DNA of 64,000 nt, taken from assembly GCA_902526045.1 (NCBI GenBank), contig CABZJI010000003.1, positions 1 through 64,000 of the forward strand, written 5' to 3'. The stretch is from an uncultured SAR86 cluster bacterium. GTDB lineage: Bacteria; Pseudomonadota; Gammaproteobacteria; Magnimaribacterales; AG-339-G14. The notes beneath the pieces are model-generated. The model had not been told where the DNA came from, did no database searches, and worked only from the letters and a program-made list of their open reading frames with translations. Position numbers and translations under genes: made by a program. Below, piece after piece: positions 17,100-26,774 of this stretch. Each line of letters opens with the position of its first letter. The stretch's first letter is position 1.

Positions 17100-17127
17100 C
17101 TAAAAAGGTAAAATAACCCTTTTTTAG
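17100..17127 (+). other. Hairpin overlapping the msbA-lpxK ribosome binding site
   Basis: CTAAAAAGG (17100-17108) can pair with CCTTTTTTAG (17118-17127), leaving a 9-nt loop and one unpaired T. The right arm covers part of the AGGA Shine-Dalgarno just before ATG 17130. It is GC-poor, so it is a weak terminator or a modest translational control element between lolD and msbA-lpxK. Confidence 0.35.
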
Positions 17128-17129
17128 GA

Positions 17130-19901
17130 ATGAAAAGTAACACTTCATATCTTGCACGTCTTTTTGGCTATGTTTCTTCAAGCATTCCTTATTTCTTGAT
17201 CAGTTTTTTTGGATTTGTATTATTTGCAGCAGCTCAAGTAGGAGCAGCGGAATGGTTAAGAAGAATAGTTGACTTTATAGAAAATCCAAATCAAACAGTT
17301 CAAACAATCTTACCCCTTGCATTGATAGCCATAGCCCTAATAAGAGGAATTGGTTTTTATCTTTCAAATTTTTTTATGGCCTTTATTTCGAATAAATTAA
17401 TTCATAATTTAAGAGTAGATTTATTCAAATCATTGATTTCAATGCCAGTGAGTTTTTATGATAAATCTTCCAGTGGACATTTATTATCTAGAATTACTTT
17501 TAATGTCATGCAGGTTAGTAGTGCAGTTACCGACGCAGTCAAAATTATCATTAGAGAAGGCTTGATAGTAATAGGACTATTAGGTTACTTAATTTACTTA
17601 AATTGGAAATTAACCCTAGTGTTAATAATTGCAGCTCCCCTAATTGGCATCATTGTTTCTATTGCTGGGAAAAGATTAAGACGTCTTAGTAAAAAAATTC
17701 AATCAGCCATGGGTGATGTTACTCATGTTAGTTCAGAATCTATAAATGCTCATAAAGAATTAAAGATTTTCGGCAATGAAAATCTTGAAATTGATAAATT
17801 CAATGAGGCAAGCGATGCAAATAGAATTCAAAATTTGAAATTAGAGTCTACAAACTCAATTGCTTCTCCGCTTATTCAATTAATAATATCTCTGGCTTTA
17901 GCTTTAATCACGTGGTTTGCCTTAGATCCTTCTGTAATTACATCAATGTCATCAGGAACATTTATAGCTTTTTTTGGTAGTGCTGGAATGCTAGCAAAAC
18001 CTATCAGACAATTATCTTCTACTAATGTCATGTTCCAGAAAGGTATTGCAGCAGCAGAAGATATTTTTAAGCAAATTGATGAAACTCCAGAAAAAGATGA
18101 TGGCTTAAAAATAATAAAGAATTCTGAAGGGAAAATAAAATTTGATAATGTCTCCCTTAAATATCCAAGTTCAGATGAATATTCCCTCAAGAATATAAAT
18201 TTTGAGTTAGAAAAAGGTTCTAATTTAGCTATTGTTGGAAGCTCAGGTGCAGGAAAAAGCAGCATAATTAATCTGATCCCTAGATTTTACGATGCCTCAG
18301 AGGGAGGTATTTCTATAGATGGAACTAGGATTGAACAGCTTTCTCTGGAATCTTTAAGGGATCAAATTTCCTACGTTGGACAAGAGATAACTTTATTCAA
18401 TGACACAATTTTTAATAATATCTTTTATGGAGATATCGATACCAGTGAAGAAGATGTCTATGAAGCAGCAAAGAAAGCGAATGCTCATGAATTCATAGAA
18501 TCTTTTCCTGATGGGTATAAAACCGTTATTGGTGATAATGGAACATTATTATCCGGTGGACAGAAACAGAGAATTGCCATTGCAAGAGCCATTTTAAAAA
18601 ATTCACCTTTTTTAATATTAGACGAAGCCACTTCCGCTTTAGATTCTGAATCAGAAAGATTGATAACAGATGCGATTGCTAACTTAAAAGAAGGTAAAAC
18701 TACAATTACTATTGCGCACAGACTTTCAACAGTAGAGCAAGCTGATGAAATTTTAGTTCTCCAAAATGGAGAAATAGTAGAAAGAGGTAAGCACAGTCAA
18801 TTAATATTATCTGAAGGTCCTTATTTTCAACTTTATAGAAATCAATTTGATTTTGATGATGGTGCATTAAAAATTGACACTGAACCAAATTCCAATCTTC
18901 TAGTAAATATAGATGCATCAAAATCCTATGTTTCAAACTTAGAAAAAGCTTGGTATGAAAATAGCCTCTGGCCTAGACTTCTTATTCCATTTTCATGGAT
19001 ATACCAATTTATTTTTAATAGACAAAAAAGACATCAAATTTCAAATTCATGGAAACCTAATCTTCTTACAATAGTTGTTGGTAACCTGACAGTTGGTGGC
19101 ACAGGAAAAACTCCAATTATTATTTACCTTGCTAAATTACTTAAAAAAGAAGGTCTCAAACCAGGAATAATTTCAAGAGGTTACCTAAGTAAATCAAAGA
19201 CCTATCCATTGCTACTTAATTCAGAGACTCCAATTGAAGAATCTGGAGATGAACCGGCTATTATGTTTAAGAATTCTCAATGTCCAGTGGTCATCGGCCC
19301 TAATAGGATACAAGCAGCTAAACATCTTATGGAAAATACAGATAGTAACGTCATTCTAAGCGATGATGGTTTGCAGCACTTTTCTCTTGGAAGAGATATA
19401 GAAATACTTATGATTGATGGAAATAGAAAGTTTGGAAACGAGCTACTGCTTCCAGCAGGACCGCTTAGGGAGCCAAAATCTAGAATTAAAACAGTGGATT
19501 TTACAATCAGCTCAAATAGAAAATGGCCTTCAGTTGCAAAATATGAAATGAAATATCGTCCTTTCAAGTGGATTCATATGAAAAGCCAAAAGGAATACGA
19601 TATATTCGACTGGCCCTTAAAAAAAGAAGTAAATGCGGTTGCAGGAATTGGAAATCCATCTAATTTTTTCAATTTATTAAAACAACTGGGATTTGAGATA
19701 TCAGAATACGCTTTCCCTGATCATCATGATTTTCACAGTGTAGATTTTGAAATTATGGATAATCAGCCTACTGTTATGACAGAAAAAGATGCAATAAAAT
19801 GCTCATTTCTAGACCATACGAATTATTGGTATTTAAAGATAGAAGCTGAAGTTTCAGATAACTTTGAACAAGATTTCTTAGCCGAAATTAAATCAAAATG
19901 A
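17130..19901 (+). CDS. msbA-lpxK: Fused lipid A flippase MsbA and tetraacyldisaccharide 4'-kinase LpxK
   Basis: One 923-aa frame encodes two LPS enzymes. Residues 1 to about 590 are MsbA: six TM segments, Walker A GSSGAGKSS (about 368), LSGGQKQRIAIARA (about 474) and LILDEATSALDSE. After a short linker, residues from about 600 are LpxK: LEKAWYENSLWPRLLIPFSW, the P-loop VVGNLTVGGTGKTP (about 650), ISRGY, GDEPAIMF, LSDDGLQH (about 743) and LLPAGPLREP. MsbA flips lipid A-core across the inner membrane; LpxK adds the 4'-phosphate on the cytoplasmic face. In relatives they are separate neighbouring genes. No in-frame ATG, GTG or TTG occurs in the junction, so a separate LpxK start is not available there. 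kdsB overlaps the end by 4 nt. Confidence 0.95.
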   Translation: MKSNTSYLARLFGYVSSSIPYFLISFFGFVLFAAAQVGAAEWLRRIVDFIENPNQTVQTILPLALIAIALIRGIGFYLSNFFMAFISNKLIHNLRVDLFKSLISMPVSFYDKSSSGHLLSRITFNVMQVSSAVTDAVKIIIREGLIVIGLLGYLIYLNWKLTLVLIIAAPLIGIIVSIAGKRLRRLSKKIQSAMGDVTHVSSESINAHKELKIFGNENLEIDKFNEASDANRIQNLKLESTNSIASPLIQLIISLALALITWFALDPSVITSMSSGTFIAFFGSAGMLAKPIRQLSSTNVMFQKGIAAAEDIFKQIDETPEKDDGLKIIKNSEGKIKFDNVSLKYPSSDEYSLKNINFELEKGSNLAIVGSSGAGKSSIINLIPRFYDASEGGISIDGTRIEQLSLESLRDQISYVGQEITLFNDTIFNNIFYGDIDTSEEDVYEAAKKANAHEFIESFPDGYKTVIGDNGTLLSGGQKQRIAIARAILKNSPFLILDEATSALDSESERLITDAIANLKEGKTTITIAHRLSTVEQADEILVLQNGEIVERGKHSQLILSEGPYFQLYRNQFDFDDGALKIDTEPNSNLLVNIDASKSYVSNLEKAWYENSLWPRLLIPFSWIYQFIFNRQKRHQISNSWKPNLLTIVVGNLTVGGTGKTPIIIYLAKLLKKEGLKPGIISRGYLSKSKTYPLLLNSETPIEESGDEPAIMFKNSQCPVVIGPNRIQAAKHLMENTDSNVILSDDGLQHFSLGRDIEILMIDGNRKFGNELLLPAGPLREPKSRIKTVDFTISSNRKWPSVAKYEMKYRPFKWIHMKSQKEYDIFDWPLKKEVNAVAGIGNPSNFFNLLKQLGFEISEYAFPDHHDFHSVDFEIMDNQPTVMTEKDAIKCSFLDHTNYWYLKIEAEVSDNFEQDFLAEIKSK

Positions 19902-20593
19902 ATTATGTAGTGATCCCAGCTAGATGGTCCTCATCTAGATTACCCGGTAAACCTTTAAAGAAAATTGGTAGTAAGCCAATGATTCAATGGGTGTATGAAT
20001 CTTGCAAGAAATCTGATGCTGACTTTATATTTATTGCTACAGATTCCGAGAAAATAAGAGATCAAGTTCTTGAATTTAAAGGAAAAGTGATTATGACTTT
20101 AATAGATCATAAAACAGGCACAGACAGAATCTATGAAGCAATAACAAAAATAAAATGTAATGAAGAAGATTTAATAATTAACGTTCAAGGAGATGAACCA
20201 TTCATATCTCATGATGATATCAACACTTTGATACACAATTACAATGATAATTTCGAAATGGCAACCTTATACAAAGAACTTAAAAAAGAAGATATAAATG
20301 ATACTAATGTAGTGAAAATTAATGTGACTGATAATGTAGCAACTTCATTTTCAAGAGACTTCAAATCATCAAATTCTATTTATCATCATCTCGGAATATA
20401 TGCTTATCGATGTGAATTTTTAAAAAAATTTGTTAAATATGAGCAATCTGAAAATGAAATTCGAGAAAGTTTAGAACAATTAAGAGCTCTAGATAACGGA
20501 CATCAGATTAAAGCATTTAAATCATCTTCTACGAGCAGCTTTGCAATAGATACTGAAGAGGATTTGATTAGAGCTAATGAAATTATCAAATAA
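19898..20593 (+). CDS. kdsB: CMP-KDO synthetase (3-deoxy-manno-octulosonate cytidylyltransferase)
   Basis: Activates KDO with CTP for inner-core LPS. The 231-aa protein has the nucleotidyltransferase motif IPARWSSSRLPGKPL at residues 6-20, IINVQGDEPFI and HHLGIYAYR. It is slightly shorter than E. coli KdsB (248 aa) but has all the motifs. ATGA overlap with msbA-lpxK and a 17-nt overlap with murB indicate translational coupling within the envelope operon. Confidence 0.94.
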   Translation: MNYVVIPARWSSSRLPGKPLKKIGSKPMIQWVYESCKKSDADFIFIATDSEKIRDQVLEFKGKVIMTLIDHKTGTDRIYEAITKIKCNEEDLIINVQGDEPFISHDDINTLIHNYNDNFEMATLYKELKKEDINDTNVVKINVTDNVATSFSRDFKSSNSIYHHLGIYAYRCEFLKKFVKYEQSENEIRESLEQLRALDNGHQIKAFKSSSTSSFAIDTEEDLIRANEIIK

Positions 20594-21569
20594 AATCAAA
20601 AAATCCTTTAGCTTAAAAGACAATAATCTTTTAAAAATTGATTCTATTGCTAAGTTTTTTATAGAAATCAAAGATCTTGAAGACTTAAAAAATATTCAAA
20701 ATTTTACCTCAACGAAAAAAATTAATTTTTGTACCCTTGGGGAAGGATCTAACGTTGTCCTGCCTAATTTACTTAACAAGGTTGTGATAAAAATTTCATT
20801 TAATGAAATATCGATCGAGGATAATTTAATTACAGTTGGAGCAGGTAAAAATTGGGATGATTTCGTGCTTTGGTCCTTAGACAACGGTTATTCTGGATTA
20901 GAGAATTTATCAGGGATACCTGGAAGCATAGGAGCTGCTCCTATTCAGAATATTGGAGCATATGGGAGCGAAGTATCTGATTTTATTGAAGAAGTCATTT
21001 GTTTCGATATGGAATCAAATAACCTTGTTAGCTTTACTAATGAAGATTGCAATTTTTCATATAGACAAAGCATATTTCAAGATAATGACTCCCTAATTGT
21101 CGTAAAAGTTATATTCAAATTAACCAAAGACTTTCATCCAAACTTAGAGTATGAAGATCTAAACTCTTTAAAAGTAGAAGAGATTTCTCCTTTTATCATT
21201 AGAAAACATATCCTAAAAATAAGAAGAGCTAAAATATCAGATCCAAATGAACATCCAAATGTTGGCAGCTTTTTTAAAAATCCTATTATTTCATTGGATG
21301 AATTGGCAAAAATAAAACAAACCCTACCAAGCATTAAATTTTATTCATACATAGATAATAAAGTAAAAATCTCAGCAGCTTTTTTAATTGAATCACTGAA
21401 CCTAAAAGGTTTTGTATTGAATAATGCAAGAGTGTCTGAAAAACACTCGTTAGTACTAGAGAATAAGTCTAAAAAATCTGAAGATATTCTTGATCTTGCC
21501 TCACATATTCAGTCCTCAGTCTTTGATAATTACAACATTAATTTAGAAATAGAACCTCAGATATTTTGA
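20577..21569 (+). CDS. murB: UDP-N-acetylenolpyruvoylglucosamine reductase
   Basis: Reduces UDP-GlcNAc-enolpyruvate to UDP-MurNAc in peptidoglycan synthesis, using FAD and NADPH. The 330-aa protein has the FAD-binding CTLGEGSNVVLP, GLENLSGIPGSIGAAPIQNIGAYG, YRQSIF and the active-site NVGSFFKNPII. The C-terminal Glu proton donor is in NLEIEPQIF. ATG 20577 lies inside kdsB; a 17-nt overlap is long but there is no better later start. It follows kdsB as in many Gammaproteobacteria. Confidence 0.94.
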   Translation: MKLSNKIKKSFSLKDNNLLKIDSIAKFFIEIKDLEDLKNIQNFTSTKKINFCTLGEGSNVVLPNLLNKVVIKISFNEISIEDNLITVGAGKNWDDFVLWSLDNGYSGLENLSGIPGSIGAAPIQNIGAYGSEVSDFIEEVICFDMESNNLVSFTNEDCNFSYRQSIFQDNDSLIVVKVIFKLTKDFHPNLEYEDLNSLKVEEISPFIIRKHILKIRRAKISDPNEHPNVGSFFKNPIISLDELAKIKQTLPSIKFYSYIDNKVKISAAFLIESLNLKGFVLNNARVSEKHSLVLENKSKKSEDILDLASHIQSSVFDNYNINLEIEPQIF

Positions 21570-22156
21570 CTGAATTTCTTTTAATTGCTTCCATTCATCT
21601 TGTAGCGGTTATAAGTCCTGGACCTGATTTTGCTGTTGTACTAAGACAATCACTATCATCTTCAAGGAGAGCGTCAATTTTTACCGCTTTTGGTATTGCT
21701 ACCAGTGAATTTTTTCATTGTCTATATTCTATTTTTGGAATGGAATTAATTATGAGATATCAAGAAAATATATTTCTCGTGCTTAAACCTATAGCTATTT
21801 TATATTTAATGTATTTGGGAATTTCTTCTTTTTTTACTAATCGACCATCAGAAACAGTAGCACATTCAAGTTCCAAAAATTTCACCCTTGGATTTACGAC
21901 AAATCTTCTTAATCTTCAGGCAAGTACATTTACATTTACCTTATTTTTTGCAATTGTAAGCATTGATACTCCTTTAAATATCCTGTTTGTTTATGCTCTA
22001 TTTATAGCAATTAGTACTTTTATGTGGTTTGGGTTTTTGTCTTTATTGCTCACAAGTAAAGGATTTTTATATAAATTTAATAATTTCACCCCCTGGATAT
22101 ACAAATTTACTGGAATCGTTTTTATAATTAGTTCTTTTTATTTATTAACTTTGTAA
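21566..22156 (+). CDS. LysE/RhtB family translocator
   Basis: A 196-aa inner-membrane exporter with about six hydrophobic segments and the family motif AVISPGPDFAVVLRQSL near the N-terminus. The family exports amino acids such as homoserine, threonine or lysine. The TTG start overlaps the murB stop by 4 nt. The substrate is undetermined, and the position in an envelope operon may be only transcriptional convenience. Confidence 0.82.
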   Translation: MTEFLLIASIHLVAVISPGPDFAVVLRQSLSSSRRASIFTAFGIATSEFFHCLYSIFGMELIMRYQENIFLVLKPIAILYLMYLGISSFFTNRPSETVAHSSSKNFTLGFTTNLLNLQASTFTFTLFFAIVSIDTPLNILFVYALFIAISTFMWFGFLSLLLTSKGFLYKFNNFTPWIYKFTGIVFIISSFYLLTL

Positions 22157-22719
22157 TGAAATCTGGACCAAAAACATCTGCTCAATTATTTAGTGATATT
22201 TTGAAACTTCAAAATGAAGGTTCACTTCCTCCGGTAGATGATTGGAACCCTCCTTTATGTGAAAACGTTCAGATGAAAATATCCAGAGATGGAAAATGGT
22301 ATTTTATGGATTCTCCTATAGGCCGCGAGAAAATGGTTAATTTATTTAGCACAGTTCTAAGATTTGATGATGATGGAAATTACTATCTTGTTACTCCTGT
22401 AGAAAAAATCAAGATTGAAGTTGAAGATAAGCCCTTTATTATCGTTACCTACCAAAAAGAAATTAAAAACAATAAAAAGGTATTTTTATTCAAGACCAAT
22501 GTTGGTGATATTGTACTTTTAGATACTCTAGATAAATTAAGAGTTGAAATTGATAAAGATACACAAGAACCTTCGCCATATTTAAAAGTAAGAAAAAACC
22601 TAGAAGGGCTGATCAGTAGAAATGTTTTTTACCGATTAGTAGACGAATCCTACGAGAGAGATAAGGAATTGTTTATTAAAAGTAACAACAAAGAATTTTC
22701 GCTCGGAAAATTGGACTGA
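22156..22719 (+). CDS. DUF1285 family protein
   Basis: A 187-aa soluble protein with the DUF1285 pattern: PPVDDWNPPLCENVQMKISRDGKWYFMDSPIGREKMV, LFSTVLRFDDDGNYYLVTPVEK and IKIEVEDKPFIIV. Function is unknown. It overlaps the LysE gene by 1 nt and ends immediately before the convergent ETF-QO gene, with no space for a separate terminator. Confidence 0.85.
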   Translation: MKSGPKTSAQLFSDILKLQNEGSLPPVDDWNPPLCENVQMKISRDGKWYFMDSPIGREKMVNLFSTVLRFDDDGNYYLVTPVEKIKIEVEDKPFIIVTYQKEIKNNKKVFLFKTNVGDIVLLDTLDKLRVEIDKDTQEPSPYLKVRKNLEGLISRNVFYRLVDESYERDKELFIKSNNKEFSLGKLD

Positions 22720-24393
22720 TTACATATTTGGATAGTTTGGCCCGCCCATACCTTCTGGGGTAACCCAAACTATATTTTGACTTGGATCTTTGATATCGCA
22801 AGTTTTACAATGAACACAATTTTGAGCATTAATTTGAAACTTCTTTTCTCCGTCTTTTTCCACAACTTCATATACTCCAGCAGGACAGTATCGTTGGGCA
22901 GGTTCATCATATTCAGGGAGATTGACAGATATAGGTATAGCAGGATCTTTTAATGTTAGATGGCAAGGTTGATCCTCTTCGTGATTGGTATTAGAAAGAA
23001 ATACAGAAGATAATTTATCAAAGCTCACAACACCATCTGGCTTAGGATAATCAATAGGTTTAGTTTCTGAAACTTTTTTCAAACAAGCATAGTCTGGAGT
23101 AGGGTGATTAAGTGTAAAAGGAAGCTTACCTCGAAAAATTAATTGGTCTATAGCAGCTAAAGCTACTCCAATTAGCCCTTTGAAGCCCCACTTTAAACCA
23201 TTATGAAGAAAAGGACCCCAGTTTCTAGCTTTGTGCAATTCCTTGTTGGCCCAAGATTTTTCAAATTCTTTTTCATAACTAACTAAATCAGCATCATTTA
23301 CTTGATTCTTGATAGCTTCAAATACTACTTCTGCTCCTATCATTCCAGATTTCATTGCTGTGTGAGTACCTTTAATTTTAGGGAAGTTTAAAGTACCAGC
23401 GTTATCTCCAACCAACAGACCTCCTGGAAATGACATTTTTGGTCTAGATTGGTAACCACCTTTGATTAAAGCTCTTGCTCCATAGGCAACCCTTTTACCT
23501 TTCTCTAAAATCTTTTTAATATCTTTTTGCTGTTTCCATTGTTGAAATTCATCAAAAGGGCTTATGTGAGGATTTTCATAATCCAGTGGGACAACATAGC
23601 CTAAATAAATTTGATTATTTTCGCCATGATAAAAATAGGATCCAGATATGGTTCCATTGCTTGGCCATCCCATTGTATGCATAACTGTTCCTTCCTTATG
23701 ATCTTCAGGTGAAATATCCCAAATTTCTTTAAAACCTATTCCATAATGTTGAGGATCTTTATTATCATCGAGATTAAATTTATTAATAAGTTGTTTACCT
23801 AAATGACCACGGCAGCCTTCAGCGAAAATAGTGTATTTACCCCTTAACTCCATTGATGGTTGATAGGACGGTTTTTTTTCTCCTTCCTTAGTAACACCCA
23901 TTTCTCCGGTTAGGATTCCTTTAACAATGTCCCCTTCAAATATGACATCTGAGGCAGTAAATCCTGGAAAGATTTCGACTCCTAAACTTTCAGCTTGAGA
24001 GGCAAGCCATCTGCAGAAATTAGCCAAACTCATGACATAATTTCCATGATTATTAAAGGTTGGAATTAAAAAACTTGGAAAAGGAATGTTAAAAGAAAGA
24101 TTCTCGGAAATAACAAATTTAACGATATCCTTTGTTGCAGGAGAATTCAAAGGTGCTTCTTTGTCTTTCCAATCAGGAATAAGTTCATTAAGCGCAGTAG
24201 GCTCGAATACATTTCCAGATAGTATATGCGCCCCAATTTCTGAACCTTTTTCGATAAGGCAGACACTTAGATCTGTATTACTCTCAGATGCTAGTTGTTT
24301 TAGTCTTATTGCTGTGGATAGCCCTGATGGACCACCACCTACAATAACAACGTCATATTCCATGACGTCTCTTTCTTGTTGTATTTCTTCCAT
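22720..24393 (-). CDS. etfD: Electron transfer flavoprotein-ubiquinone oxidoreductase
   Basis: Passes electrons from reduced ETF to ubiquinone at the inner membrane. The 557-aa protein has the FAD-binding VVIVGGGPSGLSTAIRL, LIEKGSEIGAHILSG, a membrane-facing ubiquinone region and the C-terminal 4Fe-4S cluster (CPAGVYEV, NCVHCKTCDI). It ends with the usual GPNYPNM. It is transcribed divergently from etfBA with a 113-bp shared region, and it completes the path from the acyl-CoA dehydrogenases at 32-34 kb to the quinone pool. Confidence 0.96.
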   Translation of the reverse strand: MEEIQQERDVMEYDVVIVGGGPSGLSTAIRLKQLASESNTDLSVCLIEKGSEIGAHILSGNVFEPTALNELIPDWKDKEAPLNSPATKDIVKFVISENLSFNIPFPSFLIPTFNNHGNYVMSLANFCRWLASQAESLGVEIFPGFTASDVIFEGDIVKGILTGEMGVTKEGEKKPSYQPSMELRGKYTIFAEGCRGHLGKQLINKFNLDDNKDPQHYGIGFKEIWDISPEDHKEGTVMHTMGWPSNGTISGSYFYHGENNQIYLGYVVPLDYENPHISPFDEFQQWKQQKDIKKILEKGKRVAYGARALIKGGYQSRPKMSFPGGLLVGDNAGTLNFPKIKGTHTAMKSGMIGAEVVFEAIKNQVNDADLVSYEKEFEKSWANKELHKARNWGPFLHNGLKWGFKGLIGVALAAIDQLIFRGKLPFTLNHPTPDYACLKKVSETKPIDYPKPDGVVSFDKLSSVFLSNTNHEEDQPCHLTLKDPAIPISVNLPEYDEPAQRYCPAGVYEVVEKDGEKKFQINAQNCVHCKTCDIKDPSQNIVWVTPEGMGGPNYPNM

Positions 24394-24472
24394 ACCTACT
24401 CTTATATGGGGAGCTTAGTGAGTATTTTAAAGACTTACTTTAAACTAGCAAATCCTTTAGAATATGAAGTTC

Positions 24473-24500
24473 TTGTAATATTCCGCCTTAACACTATATA
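24473..24500 (+). promoter_or_regulatory. Candidate promoter for etfBA
   Basis: TTGTAA (24473-24478) and TATATA (24495-24500) are separated by 16 bp. The predicted start of transcription would fall at or next to the etfB ATG (24507). If real, the message would be leaderless; otherwise a different promoter in the 113-bp gap is used. Confidence 0.35.
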
Positions 24501-24506
24501 AGAAGT

Positions 24507-25259
24507 ATGAAAATTTTAGTTCCAATAAAAAGAGTTGTTGATTACAACGTCAAAGTAAGGCCAAAAGCTGATGAGTCAGGTGTAGATTTGAATAATGTAA
24601 AAATGGCCATAAATCCTTTCTGCGAGATAGCTGTCGAAGAGGCTGTGAGATTAAAAGAGGCTGGTACAGCCACTGAAATAATTGCCGTGACAGTTGGTAC
24701 TTCAGCTTCGCAAGAGCAATTAAGGACAGCATTAGCTTTAGGAGCAGACAGAGCTATTCTTGTAGAAACCGATGTTGAGGTAGAACCATTAGGAATTGCA
24801 AAGGTTTTGAAAGGAATAATTGATAAAGAGTCTCCGGACCTAATTCTTCTTGGGAAACAGGCAATTGATGGAGACAATAATCAGACATCACAAATGTTAG
24901 CTGCTCTAAGCGGCTATGCTCAAGCAACTTTCGCCTCAGAGTTAAAAATTGAAGGTGAAAAAGCAGTTGTAACTAGAGAGGTTGATGGAGGGTTGCAAAC
25001 AATATCTGTGAATCTTCCTTGTATTGTTTCATCAGATTTAAGGCTTAATGAACCAAGATATGCTTCTTTACCGAATATTATGAAGGCAAAGCAAAAACCT
25101 CTCGACGTAATAGAAGCAGGAACCTTAGGCGTAGATATTGAACCAAGAAATAAGACTTTAAAAGTTTCTCCCCCTCCTGTTAGAGAAGCTGGAATAATAG
25201 TAGAAACTGTAGAGGATTTAGTCGATAAACTTAAAAATGAAGCAAAGGTAATAACATGA
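24507..25259 (+). CDS. etfB: Electron transfer flavoprotein beta subunit
   Basis: The AMP-binding half of the ETF heterodimer (250 aa). It has [14 protein letters not shown] at the N-terminus, the beta-ETF signature [43 protein letters not shown] and the recognition-loop [18 protein letters not shown], which contacts acyl-CoA dehydrogenases. The end overlaps etfA by 4 nt. Confidence 0.96.
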   Translation: MKILVPIKRVVDYNVKVRPKADESGVDLNNVKMAINPFCEIAVEEAVRLKEAGTATEIIAVTVGTSASQEQLRTALALGADRAILVETDVEVEPLGIAKVLKGIIDKESPDLILLGKQAIDGDNNQTSQMLAALSGYAQATFASELKIEGEKAVVTREVDGGLQTISVNLPCIVSSDLRLNEPRYASLPNIMKAKQKPLDVIEAGTLGVDIEPRNKTLKVSPPPVREAGIIVETVEDLVDKLKNEAKVIT

Positions 25260-26182
25260 GCATACTTGTAATAGCTGAACACGATAACGAAGAAATTAAA
25301 GCATCAACTAATAACGTTGTAACTGCTGCCACTAACCTAGAGGGCGATATCCACGTTCTTGTTGCTGGATCAAATTGTTCTGGAGCAAAAGATCAAGCAA
25401 CAAAGATAGCCGGTGTAGCTAAGGTCTTGGTTGCAGATTCTCCAGAATATGAGCATTGTCTTGCAGAAAATATTGCAGATTTAATTGTTGCAATCTCTGC
25501 AAACTATACTCACATCCTTTCTCCTGCAACAACTAACGGCAAAAATTATATGCCAAGAGTATCTGCTCTTCTGGATGTTGCTCAAATATCTGATATCACA
25601 TCTATTGAGTCTAGTGATACTTTCGAAAGACCAATTTATGCTGGAAACTGTATAGCGACTGTTCAAAATAGTGATTCAAAAAAAGTTATCACAGTGAGAA
25701 CAACTGCTTTTGATGCCGCCCAAAATGATGGTAGTGCTGAAGTTGTTGATCTTCAAGAAAGTCATAACCTTGGTATATCAGAATTTATAAAAGAAGAAAT
25801 TGCTGAGTCAGATAGGCCTGAATTAACTGCAGCTGATGTAATCATTTCTGGTGGTAGAGGCATGCAAAATGGAGATAATTTTAAAATTCTGGAATCTGTA
25901 GCTGATAAATTAGGAGCCGCAATAGGTGCCTCAAGAGCGGCAGTAGATTCTGGCTTCGTTCCTAATGATTACCAAGTAGGACAAACAGGAAAAATTGTTG
26001 CACCAAACTTATATATAGCCGTTGGAATATCAGGAGCTATTCAACACCTAGCAGGAATGAAGGATAGTAAAGTTATAGTAGCGATTAATAAAGATGAAGA
26101 TGCACCGATATTTCAGGTTGCAGATTACGGATTGGTTGCTGATTTATTTACCGCTGTCCCTGAACTTGATGCAAAGCTTTGA
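25256..26182 (+). CDS. etfA: Electron transfer flavoprotein alpha subunit
   Basis: The FAD-binding half of ETF (308 aa). The C-terminal domain shows [37 protein letters not shown] (FAD pocket) and [32 protein letters not shown], all classical alpha-ETF motifs. It is coupled to etfB by a 4-nt overlap and to nfuA by a 1-nt overlap; NfuA supplies Fe-S clusters, which ETF-QO needs. Confidence 0.96.
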   Translation: MSILVIAEHDNEEIKASTNNVVTAATNLEGDIHVLVAGSNCSGAKDQATKIAGVAKVLVADSPEYEHCLAENIADLIVAISANYTHILSPATTNGKNYMPRVSALLDVAQISDITSIESSDTFERPIYAGNCIATVQNSDSKKVITVRTTAFDAAQNDGSAEVVDLQESHNLGISEFIKEEIAESDRPELTAADVIISGGRGMQNGDNFKILESVADKLGAAIGASRAAVDSGFVPNDYQVGQTGKIVAPNLYIAVGISGAIQHLAGMKDSKVIVAINKDEDAPIFQVADYGLVADLFTAVPELDAKL

Positions 26183-26772
26183 TGTCATATATTGTTGAAA
26201 TTACAGAAGGCGCAGAAGATTATTTAGGTAATCTCTTAAAAGATTCTGAAGAAAAGGACACAAATATAAGAATCTTTGTTTCTGATCCTGGTTCTAACAA
26301 GGCAGAAACATGCATAGTTTATTGCAAACAAGGTGAACAAGATCCAACTGATTTTTCTCAAACCTATAATTCATTTAATGTTTTTCTAGACGAAAAAAGT
26401 CTTCCTTACTTAGAGGATGCAAAGGTTGATTACCACCCAGATAAATTTGGAGGTCAACTCACTATTAGAGCTCCAAAATCAAAAACTCCTCATTTATCAG
26501 ATGGAAGTTCCATTGAAGATAAGATTAATTTTTATTTACACAGTGAAATTAACCCTTCTTTAGCATCACACGGCGGAGAGGTTAGTTTGGTCGAAGTCCT
26601 TGATGACAATAAAGCGGTGCTTCAATTCGGTGGCGGTTGTCAAGGTTGTAGCATGATAGACGTTACACTAAAAGATGGTGTTGAAAAAACTTTGATAGAA
26701 AATGTTCCTGAAATTACAGGAATTATTGATTCAACCGATCATTCTCTTACGGAAAACGCTTATTTTAAATAA
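26182..26772 (+). CDS. nfuA: Fe-S biogenesis protein NfuA
   Basis: Carries 4Fe-4S clusters to target enzymes. I use ATG 26182 ([11 protein letters not shown], 196 aa), one codon after the TTG in the ORF track. The N-terminal part is a degenerate A-type carrier domain, and the C-terminal Nfu domain has the CxxC cluster site in QFGGGCQGCSMIDVTLKDGVE. Length matches E. coli NfuA (191 aa). It overlaps the etfA stop by one base. Confidence 0.93.
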   Translation: MSYIVEITEGAEDYLGNLLKDSEEKDTNIRIFVSDPGSNKAETCIVYCKQGEQDPTDFSQTYNSFNVFLDEKSLPYLEDAKVDYHPDKFGGQLTIRAPKSKTPHLSDGSSIEDKINFYLHSEINPSLASHGGEVSLVEVLDDNKAVLQFGGGCQGCSMIDVTLKDGVEKTLIENVPEITGIIDSTDHSLTENAYFK

Positions 26773-26774
26773 TC

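Noticed and set aside
18900-18960. Separate lpxK start inside the msbA-lpxK frame
   Set aside because: No in-frame ATG, GTG or TTG between the last MsbA motifs and the LpxK N-terminal motif, so a fusion is the direct reading.
24086-25666. Several ORFs antisense to the ETF-QO and etfBA genes
   Set aside because: All are shadows of strongly conserved coding sequence.
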